Shown here in pieces: positions 1 to 9,855 of a stretch of 64,000 nt of DNA (the first letter of the stretch is position 1; every line of letters starts with the position of its first letter). The stretch is from the NCBI GenBank assembly GCA_018350325.1, contig JAEVLN010000001.1, positions 124,001 to 188,000 on the forward strand. Reading direction: 5' to 3'. The DNA comes from Globodera rostochiensis (Eukaryota; Nematoda; Chromadorea; Rhabditida; Heteroderidae). Position numbers and translations under genes: made by a program. Under the pieces are notes generated by a model. It was not told the origin of the DNA, did no database searches, and worked only from the letters and a program-made list of their open reading frames with translations.

Positions 1-92
1 TAGCCCGTTTGTTCCATTGGAAACATTACCCTTTTGGCTGTGAAGCTCAATTCTGACGCATGGAAAATTGATGCCTGAAGGGCGGTGAGCTA

Positions 93-561
93 AAGACGAA
101 TCAGAATGGACGAGGGAGGACGAATCAGAATGGACGAGGGAGGACGAATCAGAATGGACGAGGGAGGACGAATCAGAATGGACGAGGGAGGACGAATCAG
201 AATGGACGAGGGAGGACGAATCAGAATGGACGAGGGAGGACGAATCAGAATGGACGAGGGAGGACGAATCAGAATGGACGAGGGAGGACGAATCAGAATG
301 GACGAGGGAGGACGAATCAGAATGGACGAGGGAGGACGAATCAGAATGGACGAGGGAGGACGAATCAGAATGGACGAGGGAGGACGAATCAGAATGGACG
401 AGGGAGGACGAATCAGAATGGACGAGGGAGGACGAATCAGAATGGACGAGGGAGGACGAATCAGAATGGACGAGGGAGGACGAATCAGAATGGACGAGGG
501 AGGACGAATCAGAATGGACGAGGGAGGACGAATCAGAATGGACGAGGGAGGACGAATCAGA
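93..561. repeat. 24-bp minisatellite, about 19 copies
   Basis: Nearly perfect head-to-tail copies of a 24-bp unit (GACGAATCAGAATGGACGAG plus GGAG). The unit length is a multiple of three, so the stretch is open on the + strand and would read as an 8-residue repeat (MDEGGRIR). The reading stops in G-rich DNA straight after the array, and no promoter, signal peptide or unique sequence flanks it, so I treat it as a satellite and not as a gene. The copies differ hardly at all, which suggests recent expansion or homogenisation. Confidence 0.9.
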
Positions 562-730
562 AACTTTTGGGAGGGGGGGGGGGGTATGAAAGTCGAACTT
601 TTGGGATGGGGGGGGGGTATGAAGGTCGAACTTTTGGGAGGGGGGGGGGTATGAAGGTCGAACTTTTGGGAGGGGGGGTATGAAAGTCAAACTTTGGGGA
701 GAGGGGGGGTGTCTAAATTTGAACGACCCC
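562..730. repeat. G-rich degenerate tandem repeat
   Basis: Four imperfect copies of a unit of about 40 bp: an ACTTTTGGGAG core, a run of 7-12 G, then TATGAAAGTCGA. The array ends in a C run near 727. Each unit holds a long guanine run that could join a G-quadruplex. Bases 731-1240 are AT-rich and show no gene. Confidence 0.75.
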
Positions 731-1249
731 CCCCCCACCATTTTTAGGTCGTTTCAAATTTGTTCACTTTTCACTTAATAAATAAATCATTTGCCATTCC
801 TCGTTTTGGCTGGCCTAACTCGCGAATGCCAATCTCCAATCGCATTTTCGACAAATTTCCATATTCGCCGACCAATTTAATCCAATCTCATTAACATTTT
901 CATAACATTGCATATTTGCCCAATCGTTTAACAACAAGCCAGGGAATTAGAATTCGCTACAAATAGTTCAATTAATTTTCCTGATGATTTACAAAAAAAT
1001 TGCGCCATTGTTTGAAAGATTGCAATCGAATTCAACAAAGTAATCGCTAATTGTAAATATTTTTGCGTTTTTGTCGAGCTGGGAACGAATGAAGGTGGCT
1101 AAGACTTTGTAAGTATTTTAAGCTGGGAAGACGAAGTCTTCTCCGGACGGAACAATAAGTGCTATTGGAATAGCAAAAATGGTGGGTAATTCCTCATTAA
1201 AGTGAAAGGCTTTGAGTAGCTGCCATTCTAGCGTTTGCAATTTAAACTA

Positions 1250-2205
1250 TTTAACGCCCTCTTCCATCTTCCATTCCTCCTCTTCCATCTTCCCCTCCTC
1301 CTCTTCCATCTTCCCCTCCTCTTCTTCCATCTTCCCCTCCTCCTCTTCCATCTTCCCTTCCTCCTCTTCCATCTTCCCCTCCTCTTCTTCCATCTTCCCC
1401 TCCTCCTCTTCCATCTTCCCCTCCTCCTCTTCCATCTTCCCCTCCTCTTCTTCCATCTTCCCCTCCTCCTCTTCCATCTTCCCTTCCTCCTCTTCCTCTT
1501 CCATCTTCCCCTCCTCCTCTTCTTCTTCCGTCTTCCCCTCCTCCTCTTCCATCTTCCCCTCCTCCTCTTCCATCTTCCCCTCCTCCTCTTCTTCTTCCGT
1601 CTTCCCCTCCTCCTCTTCTTCTTCCGTCTTCCCCTCCTCCTCTTCCATCTTCCCCTCCTCTTCTTCCATCTTCCCCTCCTCCTCTTCCATCTTCCCCTCC
1701 TCCTCTTCCATCTTCCCTTCCTCCTCTTCCTCTTCCATCTTCCCCTCCTCTTCCATCTTCCCCTCCTCCTCTTCTTCTTCCGTCTTCCCCTCCTCCTCTT
1801 CCATCTTCCCCTCCTCTTCTTCCATCTTCCCCTCCTCCTCTTCCATCTTCCCCTCCTCCTCTTCCATCTTCCCGTCCTCCTCTTCCTCTTCCATCTTCCC
1901 CTCCTCTTCCATCTTCCCCTCCTCCTCTTCTTCTTCCGTCTTCCCCTCCTCCTCTTCCATCTTCCCCTCCTCTTCTTCCATCTTCCCCTCCTCCTCTTCC
2001 ATCTTCCCTTCCTCCTCTTCCTCTTCCATCTTCCCCTCCTCCTCTTCCATCTTCCCCTCCTCCTCTTCCTCGTCCATCTTCCCCTCCTCCTCTTCCTCTT
2101 CCATCTTCCCCTCCTCCTCTTCCATCTTTCCCTCCTCCTCTTCCTCTTCCATCTTCCCCTCCTCCTCTTCCTCTTCCATCTTCCCCTCCTCCTCTTCCAT
2201 TTTTC
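1250..2205. repeat. Pyrimidine-rich minisatellite (TCCATCTTCCCCTCCTCCTC type)
   Basis: About 950 bp of variable-length units (18-27 bp) built from TTCCATCTTCCCCTCC and CTCCTCTT blocks; the + strand is almost all pyrimidine. The array is open in two + frames and two - frames only because the units lack stop triplets. None of these frames has a family match, so I call no gene. Such strand asymmetry can form triplex (H-DNA). Confidence 0.85.
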
Positions 2206-2479
2206 ACTCTCCTCACTCCTCCTCTTCCATTTTCATTATCCCTTCTTCCTTCTTTCGTATCCTCCTCATTCGCTTCTTAAATTTACCATTACAAAGTAAA
2301 TTTGGCTAATTTTCCTAAAGGCGCAAGTATAATAATCGCTGACTAAGCGAAGAAATTTAGCAAACTCTTCCATTGGTGTTATTGTTTCATTTGAAAAGGA
2401 CAAAGGATTCGCGCCTGGAGGGAGGTAATCCGCCCGTAATCATCAGCAGAAAAATGCATGCACTTCCACTTCCACATCA

Positions 2480-3625
2480 TCGACCCCCCCCCCCTCACTC
2501 CCCCCCCCCTCACTCCCCCCCCCTCACCCCCCCTCACTCCCCCCCCCCCCTCACTCCCCCCCCCTCACTCCCCCCCCTCACTCCCCCCCCCCCTCACTCC
2601 CCCCCCCCTCACTCCCCCCCCCCTCACTCCCCCCCCCTCACTCCCCCCCCCCCCTCACTCCCCCCCCTCACCCCCCCCCCCTCACCCCCCCCCCTCACTC
2701 CCCCCCCCTCACTCCCCCCCCTCACTCCCCCCCCCTCACCCCCCCCCTCACTCCCCCCCCCTCACTCCCCCCCCTCACTCCCCCCCCTCACCCCCCCCTC
2801 ACTCCCCCCCCCTCACTCCCCCCCCCTCACTCCCCCCCCTCACCCCCCCCCCCTCACCCCCCCCCTCACTCCCCCCCCCTCACTCCCCCCCCTCACTCCC
2901 CCCCCTCACCCCCCCCCCTCACTCCCCCCCCCTCACCTCCCCCCCTCACTCCCCCCCCCTCACTCCCCCCCCCTCACTCCCCCCCCCCTCACTCCCCCCC
3001 CCTCACCCCCCCCCCTCACTCCCCCCCCCCTCACTCCCCCCCCCTCACTCCCCCCCCTCACCCCCCCCCCCCCTCACTCCCCCCCCCTCACTCCCCCCCC
3101 CCTCACTCCCCCCCCCTCACTTCCCCCCCCCTCACTCCCCCCCCCCTCACTCCCCCCCCCTCACTCCCCCCCCTCACTCCCCCCCCTCACTCCCCCCCCC
3201 TCACTCCCCCCCCTCACTCCCCCCCTCACCCCCCCCTCACTCCCCCCCCCTCACTCCCCCCCCTCACTCCCCCCCTCACCCCCCCCCTCACTCCCCCCCC
3301 TCACTCCCCCCCCTCACTCCCCCCCCTCACTCCCCCCCCTCACCCCCCCCTCACTCCCCCCCCCCCTCACTCCCCCCCCCTCACTCCCCCCCTCACCCCC
3401 CCTCACCCCCCCCCCTCACCCCCCCCCCCCTCACTCCCCCCCCCTCACTCCCCCCCCTCACTCCCCCCCCTCACCCCCCCCCTCACTCCCCCCCCCTCAC
3501 TCCCCCCCCCTCACTCCCCCCCCTCACTCCCCCCCCTCACTCCCCCCCCTCACCCCCCCCTCACTCCCCCCCCCTCACTCCCCCCCCCTCACTCCCCCCC
3601 CTCACCCCCCCCCCTCACTCCAAAC
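2480..3625. repeat. C-rich minisatellite, about 1.15 kb (CCCCCCCTCACT type)
   Basis: Runs of 6-12 cytosines separated by TCACT or TCA, for more than a kilobase. The complementary strand is a chain of long G runs with G-quadruplex potential, and this strand could form i-motifs. Open frames across it read as P/S/H/L-rich strings and are by-products of the composition. Confidence 0.9.
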
Positions 3626-3915
3626 ACAGAACGAGAAGCATCATTTGCCCCCCCCCCCCTCCAATGTATTAATTTTGGCGGAAATTCATTGTGTCATTTT
3701 TCAAGGGGAGGACTTTCAATATGAACAAATTGCCCAACGCTTTTGCAATTTGCCTTTTATAAATAGCTCACTGCTCTATGCTCTTGTCATTTATTCCTTT
3801 TGGGTCATTTATTTATATTCATACAAACAATAAAAGGCAATACTGTAAGTATAGTATATAATACACTCATAGATTCAGTTCAGAATCAGCAGAATATATA
3901 AAAGAAAGAAACACG

Positions 3916-4176
3916 ATGTGTTTCTTCTCCAACCTTTCGCGTTTGTCCCCCCTCATTCTAATAGTATTCACGACGACGGCATTTACTCTGCTGATAGGGC
4001 ACTCTGAAGGCACTTTGTTGTGGAGACCGGTGGAGCAGAGCGAAACGATAGCATTGGATGGCAATTGGATGGTGAACTCAATTAATCGGCAGAAGCAACA
4101 GAAGGTAGAAAGTCATTGGGGGGTGGGGGGGGGGGCTCTAATGGGCAAATCGTTTTTTACCGTACCAGACAAATAG
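3916..4176 (+). CDS. Possible small secreted protein or 5' exon of a larger gene
   Basis: An 86-codon frame starting at 3916 opens with a convincing signal-peptide-like segment: MCFFSNLSRLSPL followed by a hydrophobic stretch of about 15 residues and a GHSEG cleavage region. After it comes a short ordinary-looking stretch with LDGNW, faintly like the start of some secreted glycosidases. AAG|GTAGAAAG near 4103 could be a splice donor, so this may be exon 1 of a gene whose remainder was disrupted; the next 5 kb is repeats. A TATA-like ATATATAAAA lies just upstream (about 3894). I do not recognise the protein. Confidence 0.3.
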   Translation: MCFFSNLSRLSPLILIVFTTTAFTLLIGHSEGTLLWRPVEQSETIALDGNWMVNSINRQKQQKVESHWGVGGGALMGKSFFTVPDK

Positions 4177-4595
4177 AGGGCGAGAGAATTATACAAAATC
4201 CCCCTCTTTCTCTCGTTTGGCGTTCTCTCACCGTTTGACCAACAAAAAAAGCGGCAATAGTAAAAGGTAAAAACCCAACTCGTTCACTTTACCCCCGATT
4301 CGTTCACTTTACCCCGAGTCTAACTTGTTCCCCTACAATTAAAAACAATTTTTTTTCAAGTCGTTAAAAAAATATTTATAAAGTTTAATAGGGCCACAAA
4401 ATGCAAATCTTCCCTCAGTTTCGACCGATTTCGAACCCGGGACCCGAATAAATCACTTTAAAAAAACAATTTCCCCCCCCCCCCATTTTTCTAAAAAAAA
4501 TTTTTTTCTAAGTCGAAAAAAAGGTGTTTCTGGGGGTATTCGGAGGCGTAAAATCCGGATCTGACATCCATCCCGACGAATTTCGAACCCCTGAT

Positions 4596-5313
4596 TTTAC
4601 CCTATTCGCTTTTGACCCGATTCGCTTTTGGGACCATTCGCTTTTTTTGGGACCATTCGCTTTTTAGTAAGAAAAAAGCATTTATGAGCGAAATTTAATG
4701 GTTTTATGCAATTTTTTAAGTGTATTCAGGCGTTATTGAGGTAGCTGATCACGAATATGACATCAGATTTATCATAAGACATCATCTAATCTATGATTTC
4801 GACACCTATGTTTTTGTAAAAAAATTAAAAAATTTTTCAAAGTTGAGAAAAAGCTGTTTTTAGGGGTATTCGGTGGCGTAGAATCCGAATCTGACTCTCT
4901 TATTGTAATTTCATGCATTTCCACCGATTTTGAGCAATAAATGTGATTTTTGAAATTTCGAAAAAAAAATCGAATTCGGGTCCGGGGTTCGAAATTCGTC
5001 TATGTAAATATCAGATTCTGATTCTACGCCCCCGAATACCCCTAAAAACAGCTTTTTCTCAACTTTGAAAAAAAAAATTTTTTAATTTTTTTACAAAAAC
5101 ATAGATGTCGAAATCATAGATTAGATGATGTCTTATGATAAATCTGATGTCATATTCGTGATCAGCTACCTCAATAACGCCTGAATACACTTAAAGAATT
5201 GCATAAAACCTTCAAATTTCGCTCATAAATGCTTTTTTCTTACTAAAAAGCGAATGGTCCCAAAAAAAGCGAATGGTCCCAAAAGCGAATCGGGTCAAAA
5301 GCGAATAGGGTAA
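4596..5313. repeat. Large palindrome / fold-back element with AAAAGCGAAT phrases
   Basis: The left arm (about 4596-4896) and right arm (about 5012-5313) are near-perfect reverse complements over about 300 bp, with about 115 bp between them. The outer part of each arm holds several copies of a short phrase, AAAAGCGAAT followed by GGTCCC or CGGGTC. The inner ends carry a dispersed motif seen elsewhere in the window (GGGGTATTCGG..GCGTAGAATCCG). Flanking 4265-4330 has related CGATTCGTTCACTTTACCCC phrases. No coding capacity is seen, so it is probably a non-autonomous fold-back transposon. Confidence 0.85.
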
Positions 5314-5385
5314 AAAGCGAATTGGCCCAAAAGCGAATCGGGGTCTTGTCCTCATCACCACCCAACTCATCACCAACCCAACTCA

Positions 5386-5716
5386 TCACCAATCAAGATC
5401 GGGCAATAACTTGCTTCAACCTTAACCGATTCACAAATACTTAGGGCCAATCGAAAGATCTCGACGAGTTGAAGCTACATTAAGTTAAAGCTTTGTGATT
5501 GAACAAGTTTCAAAAAAGTTATGGCCAGAAAACTTGATAAAATTTAAAAATTCCGGGTTTTATGGGTTTTCTGGCCATAACTTTTTTGAAACTTGTCCAA
5601 TTACAAAGCTTTAACTTAATGTTAGCTTCAACTCGTCGAGATCTTTCGATTGGCCCTAAGTATTTGTGAATCGGTTAAGGTTGAAGCAAGTTATTGCCCG
5701 ATCTTGATTGGTGATA
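5386..5716. repeat. Second near-perfect palindrome, arms about 155 bp
   Basis: Arms 5386-5544 and 5566-5716 mirror each other almost exactly, with a loop of about 20 bp. The centre carries AAAAAAGTTATGGCCAGAAA and its mirror. The same core lies at the centre of the fold-back elements at 23112-23515 and 24122-24534, so the three are related. The palindrome starts within 75 bp of the end of the previous one. Bases 5717-6090 hold degenerate pieces of the same sequence (AGCTAAGCGATTGG near 5852). Confidence 0.85.
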
Positions 5717-6097
5717 AGTTGGGGGGGACCCGAGAAATTGCGTGTATTTTTTTTTGTAGATTTGATGGCAAAAAGCTTATTCTCGGGGCAAATCATACAA
5801 AACTAGTAACAATCAAAAGCTCTATGAGTATCGAAGCTATTGTAAGCAAGAGCTAAGCGATTGGATAGCTCTCAAGAAATTGTAAATCGACGAAATAATG
5901 TGCAACCGTGAGAGAAAGGGTTAGACACACTAGAGTAACGAAAGAGAACGTTTTAACCAGGGGTGGGTCGAAACCTTTCGATTTCAACCCACCTCTGGTG
6001 TCAACTGGGGTGCATCCCTGCAGTTACCCATATAAAAACATTGCATTAGCGAGGCTAATGGCTGCTGAATCACTTCACCGAAAAATATCAATTGCAT

Positions 6098-6155
6098 GGA
6101 GTGGATTCGAACCCTCAACCCTATTTTGTTGGCGCACACGGACCACTAGGACAAA
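6098..6155 (-). repeat. tRNA-like / SINE-like fragment
   Basis: On the minus strand TCCTAGTGGTCCGTG resembles a pol III A box, and GGGTTCGAATCC about 35 bases on is a perfect B box / T-psi-C loop. The acceptor and anticodon stems do not pair convincingly, so this is not an intact tRNA. A tRNA-derived SINE or tRNA pseudogene is likeliest. Confidence 0.4.
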
Positions 6156-6474
6156 AACACCAATCTTTTCTGTAATAGGAACCCAAAATCGAATCGCTGT
6201 GTTTAGTTTCCGTTCCGGCAACTCCTTCAAGCTCCGCCGCCGTCCTACCGACCCGCTTCGTCAGTTTCACGCTTTTTACCCCTCGGGGGAACCTCCCGAT
6301 TTACGCCGGTGGAGACGTCATCTTCCTGGGCCGATAAGAGGGCTTCTTTACTGGCACGACTCGCCAACCAATCGGCAAGAGGATTTGGCAGAAAATGAAC
6401 GAGGACAAATGCAGCAGAAGAGAATGAATGGCAAATGCCACAATAAATACCCTCCATATAGAATATCGTAATCT

Positions 6475-7140
6475 GATTCTTTTGAGGAAAATGTTGCTTC
6501 TGGGGATTTGGAGGGCATAGAATCCGAATTAACCTTAATTCCGACCAAGAACCCGACCATTTTTTTGAAAACCTATTTTTCCAAAATTTTATGTCACTAA
6601 ATCGCCAATCAATCAAAATTAAGTGAAATCGGACCACAAAATGCTTGCTCTAAATCCGTACCAAAAATTGGTCAAATAAAGGACAATATATTTTTTAATT
6701 ATTTTTGCCAAGCATTTTTCTTTCCAAACAGCAGTTTTGCATCTCGTGGCATTCAAAATGCAATTTTTTGTTGAGAATTCTGCTTTACTTCTGGGGGTGG
6801 AGTCGCGCCGCCGAGAAAATTTGGAATTTTGACTCAATTTGTTGAGATTTGCAATCAAAATTTTAAAAATGGTGGTATTCCATGAAGCTTTTTAGAAATG
6901 GGAGAGGTCCGTTGGTGCCAATAGAGAATTTCTGGTCGTTTGGGCCCCAGAGAATTCCGTTTTCTGATTTTTAAAAGGGGAACCAGAATTCTGATTCTGG
7001 TTTTTAAAAAGGCTACCAGAGCACATCCCTGATTTGGAGATTTTTAAGCGAAAATTCAAAGTAATGAAAAAAATACTTAAAAATTAACTAATTTGGCCAT
7101 CTTCTTAAAGATTAATTCAAAATTAAACGAAAATTCAAAA
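6475..7140. repeat. Dispersed repeat remnants
   Basis: AT-rich DNA without a gene. It holds two families that recur across the window: a GCGTAGAATCCGAATCTGACC-like motif near 6510-6550, and a GCGCCGCCGAGAAAATTT motif near 6806-6825 followed by TTTGACTCAATTTGTTGAG. Both are mutated relative to other copies. Confidence 0.5.
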
Positions 7141-7159
7141 AATCCCAGAATCAAATAAG

Positions 7160-9406
7160 TAGAGATGGGATTTATATTGACTAAAAACGCGAAATATTGA
7201 CCAAAAACCCCAAAAAGTGCCAAAATTTGATTAAAAATGTGCTAAAACTGTGCGTGAAAACCTTCAAAATTTATCATTGTTTATTAATTTTCCTCTCAAA
7301 AGTGTAAATAAATACATATTTTTCACATGGTTTGGAAAATTTATACAAATAAATTTTTAGGGAAAATGTCGATCTTTGGGGGGTAGATTTTTGGGACGGA
7401 GGACGACTCGTTCCCGGCCAACTCGTTCCCCCCCCCCAGTCCAACTCGTTCCCTTTACCCCGGCTCGTTCCCCATAATAAAAATGGCAAAAACCCTAAAA
7501 AAATCGTACAAATTCGTGCGTAGAACTGAATCCGGGTTCCCTTTTTACGTATGTCGAACCCCTAACCCAAATTCGAACAATTGGACAAAAACAAAATTTT
7601 TTTATTGCTAGGGGTTTTTGGCGTCCTAGGGTTACTATTTTGATTGGGTTCCGACCCTATTAAGCCGAACATCTAGAAGTACAAGAGGGAGTTGAACTGG
7701 TGCATTACGGGTAGTGCTCGGCAAATGGCTTCGATCGATATTCGATACGATATTCGATAAAATATAGGTATCGAAAAATACCGAGAAAAAAACCGTTATA
7801 TCGCGATATTTTTCGTAAAATTTTTTCTTGAAACAATATGCAAAAAACGTAATAAAAACAATCAATATTTATATGCCAATGTCGGCAATGCTTATAAACG
7901 GGGCAAAAACGTGGCACTCAACCCCAAAACGGGGCGAAACGTGGCATCTTTAAAAAACGTGGCAAAGAACCCGAAACGGGGTGAATGCCACGTTTCCGGG
8001 GTAAAATCGCAACTCTGCTTCAACTCCACCATTAGATCCGTCCCTTTTCAAGAAAATCTTGCATTTTCTAGGAAGGAGAGCCCGACGATGCCGATAGGTG
8101 CGTCGGAAAAATTTTGGGATTTTTGTTAAGAAATTTCACAAAAATTTTTCACAAAATTAAGCATTTATAATTTCGTAAAAATTTTCAAAAAAAAAATTGG
8201 TTTACTTGAGAGCGGAGGATGTCCGGTTGTGCCGATAGGCGCCGCCGGGGGAATTTTTACAAAAATTGGCAACCTTTGTTTAGAAATTTGAAGCCAAAAT
8301 TCAAAAATGCGATGAGTTTTTTTAAAAATTTGTCTTGCACGCCGATTGGGTACGTTTGGGCGCTCACGGTTGGGCGCTCACGGTTGGGCGCCCGGTATGT
8401 AAGGTAGGCTAGTCAAAATTTTTGAAAAATTTTTTAAAGTTTTATTAAGCAATACTTTTTTTTAAGGCTCTCATATAAACCTAGCTTAGGCTTTACAATT
8501 TTTTTGAAGAAAAAAAAAGTTTAAAAAGTTGATAAAAAGGGGTTTCTAGGGGTATTCGGGGGCGTAGAAGCGCATTCTGACCTCCATTTCGACCATTTCT
8601 GAATCCCGAACTCAATTCGAACAATTTTTCGAAAACTCAAAAAATTTCAAAAATTAATTTTCGTCTTAAAATTGTTCAAAAAGCTTGAATTCGGTCGTTA
8701 CTTGCTTTTTCGTTGTTATTTTGTGTTTTTAATTATTTGAAAAAAAATAGTGAAAAAAAGAATTCAAAAATGTTCGAATTCGGGTTCGGGGTTCGCCATT
8801 CACAAATCCAAGCTTGGATTCGTGTTCTACGCATATTTTTACCCCTGAAATATGCATTTCAAAATTTTTAATTAAAAAAAAATTCACCCGGGACCGCGCC
8901 TATTTGCATAAGCTTCACGACAAAATGCTTTTTTAAGCCTCCACGCATTCCCTAATTACCCAACAGAAACATTTTTAAAAATTAAAGTTGTTCTATAAAT
9001 GTTTTTGATGTGGGCGCCCAACTGATCCTTTTATAACGGGCGCCCAAACGTGGGCGCCCAAACGTGAGCGCCCAAATGAACGACTCCCTTGCACGAACCC
9101 AGCACGAAACATCCATCTTGCCGAAAAGACAAACCACTAAGCCATCGGTTCAATTGGGTGACTCACTAAAAAAGGACTGAAATTTTTGTCAAAAAGTACG
9201 TCTCAAAGAAAATTCAAACGGTAAATCAATATAATCCATTAAAATTGTGATACATTTCTTTAGTGAACAAATGCGATAAAATATCGTGATATTTTAACTT
9301 TTCGATACGATATTTCGATAAAATATCGGTATCGAAAAATATCGAATTTATAGTTTTTTTCCGATACGATATTTAAACATTTAAAAAAATAAAAATGCCA
9401 TCTCTA
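7160..9406. mobile_element. Probable non-autonomous hAT-like element
   Basis: The left end TAGAGATGGGATTT and the right end, read inward, TAGAGATGGCATTT form a short terminal inverted repeat. The flanks are CAAATAAG (7152-7159) and CAAATAAT (9407-9414), an 8-bp duplication with one mismatch, typical of hAT insertions. The 2.25 kb inside has no transposase. It includes CGATATTCGATA-type repeats (7735-7830 and 9270-9375), inverted GGGCGCCCAAACG phrases (8346-8395 against 9010-9080) and GCCGATAGGCGCCGCC copies (near 8092 and 8232). Some of this may be later nested insertion. Confidence 0.55.
9091..9146 (-). repeat. tRNA-like A-box/B-box fragment
   Basis: On the minus strand TGGCTTAGTGG is an exact A-box match (TRGCNNAGTGG), and GGGTTCGTGC about 45 bases on is a B-box-like sequence. 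No cloverleaf is evident. It lies inside the hAT-like element and looks like a SINE fragment. Confidence 0.4.
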
Positions 9407-9855
9407 CAAATAATACGACCAAAATTGGTCTGTCTGTATCATCAAAGCTACATGGGATTGTTTTGGCTTCACTTTTTCTCCTGCCCATGGCTCTTTCCAT
9501 TCCATTCATTCCTCGTCTTTCCGTCGTAAAAGCACAGCCCTAACAGCCCTATGAAAGTGTGCATTTGTCGCACTCTCCCAATCGATTCGTTTGTTCTCCT
9601 CGCCGCACACGTTGACTATGGGAGATGGAGGAAAGAAAGAAACGACGACGGACGGACGACACAGCGAATGCGGCAGCAGACGCTCTCTCACCCCAAGCGA
9701 CGACACGACTAAAGCAACCGTCCCGGCCCAAGTCCTACGCCACCACAGCCTAAGCCACGAATCACTCGCCTTACCTTTCCAGTCTCGGGAAATTTTTTTC
9801 TTCTAATATTTATTTTGAAAACTTAAATTTTATTACTAAAATAGGTAAATTTATT

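Noticed and set aside
93..561. CRISPR-like array
   Set aside because: Units are directly adjacent with no unique spacers and the DNA is eukaryotic; it is a minisatellite.
1212..2309. Reading frames of 320-365 codons on both strands
   Set aside because: Openness follows from stop-free repeat units; at least four frames are open at once and none continues into unique coding sequence.
2373..3833. Proline/serine-rich frames up to 486 codons
   Set aside because: Direct translation of C runs; no start context, domain or splice support.
4596..5716. Transcription terminator hairpins or replication origin
   Set aside because: Arms of 150-300 bp with repeated phrases fit fold-back transposons better; no neighbouring gene ends there.
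6098..6155. Functional tRNA gene
   Set aside because: A and B boxes are present, but acceptor and anticodon stems do not pair.
7160..9406. Autonomous transposon with a transposase gene
   Set aside because: No open frame longer than about 75 codons and no DDE/hAT domain wording inside.
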